From Chaetoderma sp. LZ-2023a (Eukaryota; Mollusca; Caudofoveata; Chaetodermatida; Chaetodermatidae): 64,000 nt of DNA. A program made the translations under genes and the position numbers. Location: positions 83,934,147-83,998,146 of the forward strand of contig CM067366.1 of NCBI GenBank assembly GCA_034401795.1, written 5' to 3'. Below the pieces are notes generated by a model that saw only the letters and a program-made list of their open reading frames with translations, had not been told where the DNA came from and ran no database searches. The stretch's first letter is position 1, and each line of letters begins with the position of its first letter. Positions 59,501-64,000 of this stretch are shown here, one piece after another.

Positions 59501-62153
59501 TTTCTGGATGATAACTCTGTTACCGTTTATCGGATCGCTTTGAAACTTCATAGAGTGGTTGGACTAGGTCTGGGGAAGAAACCTATCAACATTGACGATG
59601 TTCCTAAATCCAAGATGGCCACCAGCCACTGGCCATCTTGAAAATTGGTTTCCGGATGATATTTCCTTTACCATTTATCGGATCGCTTTATAGGGTAGTT
59701 GGAATATGTCTGGTGAAGAAACTTATAGAAATTGATGATAATCGGCGGCCATCTTGAAAACTGGTTTCCAGACGATGCCTCCTTAACAGTTTAACTGATC
59801 GCTTTGATCGTAAGGATGACTGGTCTGGGCCTGAGGAAGAAATATATATTTTATGATAGCTCTCATTCATTGGTTTGTCGTCATGCTGGTGTATTATGCG
59901 CCATTTGCGGAGCTCTTGTTTGAAATTAGTTTGAATTGAAGTCATTTCTGCGTTAGGCAGCAACAGCTTTCACTGTTAGTCAAATTAATTTCAAAATATT
60001 CAACATAATAAGTTTTACATCCTAAAGAATATATTTTTTCAGAAATTCCTCGTTGAATGCGTTAAAGTTTGTGCCTTAGATTTTACTTGTTTTAGGGGCC
60101 ATTTCATTTAGCAATGACACATATGATTTCAGCAAAGTTTACACATTGTTCTGAGCAACCTGGGTCATGAGATATTTGAATTCTTTAACTCTTGAAATAC
60201 CAATGTCTCCATATCAAAGCAACAATACCAGAAATATGTTGAATACTTTGAAACGAAAATGACTAACCATATTGCTGCTGTAGGCAGCAACACTTCAAAG
60301 TCAAGTTAGTTTCAAGATATTTAACAGAATGGACCTTTCCAGTTTTAGCTATGCCCCACCCATCTCTAACTAAGATCCACCCGCGCTTCATGTTGGGATC
60401 AATCGATCCCTGAACTGCCTGACCATTAATTTCCAGAAAAACTACAGGTAAGCTGTCTGGCAGCAACACTGGCAAGTCAAATTAGTTTCAAAATATTCAA
60501 CAGCATGTTTATTAAATAGTAAAGACATACAATTCGTACATTAATGCGAATAGTCCGTCACCAATTATGCGTCCGTGACATACTTATCTATTATAAGGTT
60601 ATCCTACACATCATGCAGTTGATTATGACATCATAAGATAGATGGATGAACTGGAAAGGTACATTAACCCTCTAATGGTCATGCCAGCCAAAACCGGCCT
60701 CTGTTATAGTCTTGTGGAATGTCCATTTACGGTCCAAAAGAATACAATTTTTGAAAATCTACCACTGGAATGACTGGCTCGATAACCTAGCCAGTCATTC
60801 CAGTGATAAATTTAAAAGAAATTGTATTCTCATGCCTGTAAATGGACATTCAATAGGTTAATAATTTAATTTTCTTGACCAAATTCTACCATACGGGTTA
60901 ATTCATAACATCATAAAGAATTTGTATCTCTGGTATGTATGCCTTTAACCATTTAACCCTCATATCAGCCAAAATGGTTTCTGAAGTGGTCTTGGGAAAT
61001 GTCCATTTCCAGACCAAGAGAAGACTATTTTTGAAAATTTACCACTGGAATGACTGGCTCCATAACCGAGCCAGTCATTCCAGTGGTACATTTTGAAAAA
61101 TAGTCTTCTCTTGGTCTGCAAATGGACATTTTCTATGAGAAAACTAAATTTGAACAAATTTGAGAGTTAAGAGTTAAATAGTTAAAATAATAACTGATTA
61201 GTCATCTGAAAATAACTTGAAGGATTATCTCAGACAGATTCATAGAGGATCTCACACGAGATGGCATTTCATATAAAATTTATGACATGAGTTTAGTAAT
61301 AGCTCATTTGGAACGAGCTTGATAAATTTGAATCTTGGGTTTTAACATATTTTAATTGATCGTTTTAAAACTTTCAAGTTTTCTATTAAAATTAATCATT
61401 CTACAACATTCCAGCAGGAATAAAATAATGCCACAAGCAGTATTATTACATCATTGCTGCCAGGCAACAACAGCGTAATAATATATTTCTCTCGAAGTAC
61501 GTCATAGTGTGTGACTTTATTACACTAGTGGGATATAAAAAGATATGTAATGGTTTAGTAAATGTTATGCAATGGACCTTTCCAGTTTTAGCTATGCCCC
61601 ACCCATCTCTAGCTAAGCTTCACCCACACCACGCTAGTGTTGGGATCATTCGATCTCTGAACTCCCAGACTATCAATTTCCAGAAAACTATACAGGTAAG
61701 CTGTTAAATATTTTAAAACTAATTTGACTTGTCGCTGTTGCTGCCTATGGTAGCAACAACATCCAGTCAAATTAGTTTCAAAATTTTCAACAGAATGTTT
61801 ATTAAATATTAAAGACATGCAATTCGTACAATGTGTCAGACTATTAAAAGTTAAAGACGGGCCATATAGTATCATTTATGACATCATCCTACACCCCGCT
61901 TAGCCGATTATGACATCATATGATAGATGAATACTCTGAAAGGGTCCATTGGTTACAAGCTTGCCTATGTGATAAATTACAACTGTCTCACTATCTAGGT
62001 TTCCTGGATCCAAACCAGAGGTTCTCTTTACATTAGCTGAACAGCCAGATGAGAAGAACACTACTGGTGTGCATTGTCCGAAAGACCACAAATTTGTTTT
62101 GACTGGTACAGGATCACAGAACTTGATAGTCATGTCACAGACACCTGTCATAG
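56553..62153 (+). CDS. GTF2F2: GTF2F2 (TFIIF beta subunit, RAP30), coding exons 1-3, partial
   Basis: The small subunit of TFIIF binds RNA polymerase II and helps place it in the initiation complex in the nucleus. Exon 1 is 56553-56639 (29 codons from the ATG, ending RRGVWLVK). Exon 2 is 58664-58743 (VPKYLSEKWHKA, then VGKLRISQP). Exon 3 is 61999-62153 (PEVLFTLAEQPDEKN, CPKDHKFVLTGTGSQNLIVM). Together they follow the RAP30 N-terminal dimerisation barrel (family blocks GVWLVKVPKYLSQQW, GKVGKLRI-like, VSFTLNEDLA, HPFVL). Splice phases agree: 0 between exons 1 and 2, 2 between 2 and 3, and 1 after exon 3. A good acceptor (TTCTGTTACAG, 56538-56548) lies 4 bases before the ATG, so a noncoding first exon lies upstream. 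The winged-helix exons lie beyond the right edge. Confidence 0.93.
56675..57066. repeat. 36-bp minisatellite in GTF2F2 intron 1 (11 copies)
   Basis: The unit contains GGTTGGTTTAGCTTAAGTCA then GCTGTCTGATGGGGAG. Eleven nearly identical copies start about 35 bp after the exon-1 donor. The segment between exon and array ('ctgtaaggcatggagtttggt') echoes exon-1 sequence GGCGTGGAGTTTGGTTGG, so the array seems to have grown from a local duplication of exon-end sequence. Confidence 0.97.
57067..58663 (+). other. GTF2F2 intron 1, rest, with palindromic MITEs
   Basis: P2 half at 57245-57300, P1 copy with boundaries 57481-57720 (core 57524-57675), P2 half at about 57795-57850, and a larger P1-type hairpin at 58300-58625 whose ends are TTAGCATTTAGTGGTCAAGC and its inverse. 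No exon seen between 56640 and 58663. Confidence 0.7.
58300..58625. mobile_element. Extended P1-type palindromic MITE
   Basis: The outer arms TAGCATTTAGTGGTCAAGCT and AGCTTGACCACTAAATGCTA are exact inverses. Inner arms are CCCATTTGCAGGCCAAGAGA and TCTCTTGGCCTGCAAATGGG. The middle contains a second P1-like piece, so a P1 copy may have entered another P1 copy. Confidence 0.85.
58744..59200 (+). other. GTF2F2 intron 2, first part
   Basis: A C18 run near 58940-58957 and unrecognised sequence. No exon. Confidence 0.5.
59205..59800. repeat. ~142-bp degenerate tandem repeat (about 4.5 copies)
   Basis: 'tggtttccggatgataactctgtta' blocks recur at about 59223, 59364, 59507, 59655 and 59771. Each is followed by GATCGCTTTGAAACTTCATA-like and 'ccaagatggccaccag' blocks. 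It resembles the internal repeats of the AGGTGAGCTAA-type family (same 'aagatggccacc' phrase). Confidence 0.85.
59919..60003. repeat. P2 palindrome
   Basis: TTTGAAATTAGTTTGAATTG, a GGCAGCAACAGC centre and the mirror TCAAATTAATTTCAAAATATT. Confidence 0.9.
60238..60327. repeat. P2 palindrome
   Basis: GTTGAATACTTTGAAACGAA, the centre TTGCTGCTGTAGGCAGCAA and the mirror AGTTTCAAGATATTTAAC. It directly abuts the composite MITE at 60331. Confidence 0.88.
60331..60661. mobile_element. Composite MITE with GGACCTTTCCAGTT ends (copy 1)
   Basis: It starts GGACCTTTCCAGTT and ends AACTGGAAAGGTAC, an inverted repeat with one or two differences. It contains GTTGGGATCAATCGATCCCT (itself palindromic around GATCAATCGATC) and half of a P2 hairpin. 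Copy 2 is at 61574; a fragment is at 26505. Confidence 0.8.
60663..60905. repeat. P1 palindromic MITE
   Basis: The core 60721-60850 has CCACTGGAATGACTGGCTCG mirrored by 'ctagccagtcattccagtg'. Outer ends 'ttaaccctctaatggtca' and 'accatacgggttaa' are decayed inverses. Confidence 0.9.
60950..61190. repeat. P1 palindromic MITE
   Basis: The best-preserved copy: CAGACCAAGAGAAGACTATT and TTTGAAAATTTACCACTGGA, mirrored by TCCAGTGGTACATTTTGAAA and AATAGTCTTCTCTTGGTCTG (61010-61120). Confidence 0.93.
61574..61947. mobile_element. Composite MITE (copy 2) next to GTF2F2 exon 3
   Basis: It starts GGACCTTTCCAGTTTTAGCT and ends CTGAAAGGGTCC. It has the same internal order as copy 1 and a complete P2 hairpin at 61702-61792. 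Its right end lies about 50 bp before the exon-3 acceptor (61998), within the range where branch point and polypyrimidine signals normally lie. Confidence 0.8.
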
Positions 62154-62880
62154 GTAATATATTACTGACGTAAATCATAGGTAACATATCACTGACGCAG
62201 GTCATAGGTAATATATCACAGATGTAGGTCATAGGTAATATATCAATGATGCAAGTCATACATGTAGGTAATGTATCACTGATGCAGGTCATAGGTAATA
62301 TATCACTGATGCAGGTCATAGGTAATGTATCACTGATGCAGGTCATAGGTAATGTATCACTGATGCAGGTTATAGGTAATATATCACTGATGCAGGCCAT
62401 AGGTAATATATCACTGATGCAGGCCATAGGTAATATATCACTGATGCAGGCCATAGGTACTATATCACTGATGCAGGCCATAGGTAATATATCACTGATG
62501 TAGGTCATAGGTAATATATCACTGATGCAGGTCATAGGTAATATATCATAGGTAATATTTCACTGATGCAGGTCATAGGTAATATATCACTGATGCAGGT
62601 CATAGGTAATATATCATGTAGGTAATATTTCACTGCTCCAGGTCATAGGTAATATATCACTGATGTAGGTCATAGGTAATATATCACTGATGCAGGTCAT
62701 AGGTAATATATCACTGATGCAGGTCATAGGTAATATATCACTGATGCAGGTCATAGGTAATATATCACTGATGCAGGTCATAGGTAATATATCGCTGATC
62801 CAGCTCATAGGTAATATATCAGTGACACCAGTAATAGGTAATATTTATCAGACACTGTTCATAGGTAATATATCATAAAC
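62140..62880. repeat. 27-bp minisatellite seeded at the GTF2F2 exon-3 splice donor (~25 copies)
   Basis: The unit contains GTCATAGGTAATATATCACT then GATGCAG. The first unit overlaps the end of exon 3: the exon ends GTCATAG at 62153 and the intron starts GTAATATAT. Nearly every unit therefore repeats the CATAG|GTAATA donor, a TCACTGAT branch-like string and a GCAG|GT acceptor-like string. It is open on both strands because the period is a multiple of three, giving spurious repetitive frames. Confidence 0.97.
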
Positions 62881-64000
62881 ATTGGTCATAGAGAACTTGA
62901 TAGTTGGTCATAGGTAGATACATGTATAACAACACCATTAATGCTTACATGTATACATCACAAACACTGAGCATAGGTAATAGATTAACAACTGTCGACG
63001 CAACACTAAAAAGCTAGATAAAAGAGAAATTTCTACATGTACAAGTGCAGAGATTCTCATAGGGATCCTTTGATGGTATATACCTCCAAAATGCAATTTG
63101 GGTCCCCAAAAAAGTTGTGGCAGTGGGTCCCAAAGGCCATCTGTCCCCTGAAAATCTTGTGGGATTGTTAAATATTAATTAGTTTTATAGAGTTTGTGCA
63201 AAAATACTCCCAAAAACTAGCATATAATTCATAGCTGTTAGTCCATGACTCTCTAATTTTAGCATGGATGCGAAAAAACTGCGTTTAAACCCCAGAGTTT
63301 TAGTTTGAGACCCACAAATTTTAGTTAGTAGGGTCTCTGTGAGCCCCCAAAGGTGGAGTCCATGCATGACATGGGAAATACTATACACATGGTGCCGCTA
63401 TGTACTTTGACCCATATAATACTGATGTCACAAAGTTAATTATAATTGTTACAGTCAGTAGAACAAAGAATGGTGTACATATTTGAATCATTGTTGTTAA
63501 AATCTGTACCACGGGTTAGAGCAATCTTGTTTCTAGGCTTTGGCGATTACGTGATTAAATTGAAAATCGCGATTATTTTTTAAATCATGAATTTATATAA
63601 TTAAAGATTAAATAATCGAATAATCATAAAAAAATATCTACTGTGTAAATATTTTGAAATCTATGTTTTAATTTGGTCTTTAATGCGATAGGTCAAGAAG
63701 GGTAAAAATTTTCTTAGCGAATGTATGTCAAATCGGAGGGCAAGAAAAACTGTTTTTGAAAATGTATCACTGGAATGACTGCCTCGAGAATCGAGCCAGA
63801 TATTCCAGAGATACATTTTCAAAAATAGTTGTCTCTTGGCCTGCAAATGCACATTTCTAAATACCATTGCAGTGGTCATTGCTATGCTTTTGTAGGTTGA
63901 TTAATCGAGTAATCACGATTATTGTTAAATAATCGATCGTGATCACTGAAATCAATAATCGCGCAAGCGTACTTGTTTCCAAAATTAGCGCCAGAAACCA
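62881..64000 (+). other. GTF2F2 intron 3 (to the window end)
   Basis: No exon of RAP30 is seen. It holds a P1 palindrome (63715-63860) and AT-rich TTAAATAATCG-like runs near 63540-63630 and 63895-63960, which are inverted with respect to each other and may be the ends of another MITE around the P1 copy. Confidence 0.6.

Noticed and set aside
61900-62878. Long repetitive frames on both strands across the minisatellite
   Set aside because: The period is a multiple of three, so frames stay open by chance. The minus-strand frame also runs antisense through a real GTF2F2 exon.
62140-62880. CRISPR-like regular array (27 bp, and 36 bp at 56675)
   Set aside because: Units are contiguous with no unique spacers, and both lie in introns of a eukaryotic gene. 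These are minisatellites.

Overview
The window is eukaryotic, AT-rich animal DNA. It has spliced genes with GT/AG introns, dense microsatellites, DIRS, LINE, SINE, hAT and MITE elements, and no operons or bacterial signals. The repeat set, especially the family ending in a GGCCAGGTGAGCTAA hairpin, the DIRS element and the many palindromic MITEs, suggests a marine invertebrate. A mollusc is my first guess, made from memory and not proven; a lancelet or another lophotrochozoan is possible.

Only two host genes are visible, both cut by the window edges and pointing outward. At the left edge (minus strand) is the first coding exon of an RNF14-like RWD-domain E3 ubiquitin ligase. At the right edge (plus strand) are the first three coding exons of GTF2F2 (TFIIF beta subunit, RAP30). 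The roughly 55 kb between them is a mosaic of transposable elements, many nested.

Layout. 1-1 kb: RNF14-like exon and intron. 1.2-10.2 kb: palindromic MITEs, a TTAA-flanked element that split an older palindrome, and three elements with CAGGGTTC-type ends, one keeping a hAT transposase fragment. 10.34-17.40 kb: a nearly complete DIRS retrotransposon on the minus strand, with gag, reverse transcriptase, RNase H/methyltransferase-like and tyrosine recombinase regions, inverted terminal repeats and the internal complementary region. 18.4-21.2 kb: an interrupted repeat and a tandem array of units of about 460 bp. 21.6-44.3 kb: decayed LINEs of several kinds, two copies of one tRNA-derived SINE, a 1.9-kb TIR element with an exact 8-bp duplication, and a 3.1-kb giant palindrome with a diverged half-copy 8 kb away. 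46.1-54.2 kb: a transposon with terminal inverted repeats of about 700 bp. Its DDE-like transposase gene is split by a complete hAT transposon with an exact 8-bp duplication and an apparently intact two-exon transposase. 55-64 kb: repeat remnants and GTF2F2 exons 1-3, with two minisatellites, one starting exactly at the exon-3 splice donor.

The most unusual items are the giant palindrome, the exon-3 donor-site minisatellite, the long-TIR transposon with its nested hAT, and two families of short hairpin palindromes that recur at least 11 and 14 times.
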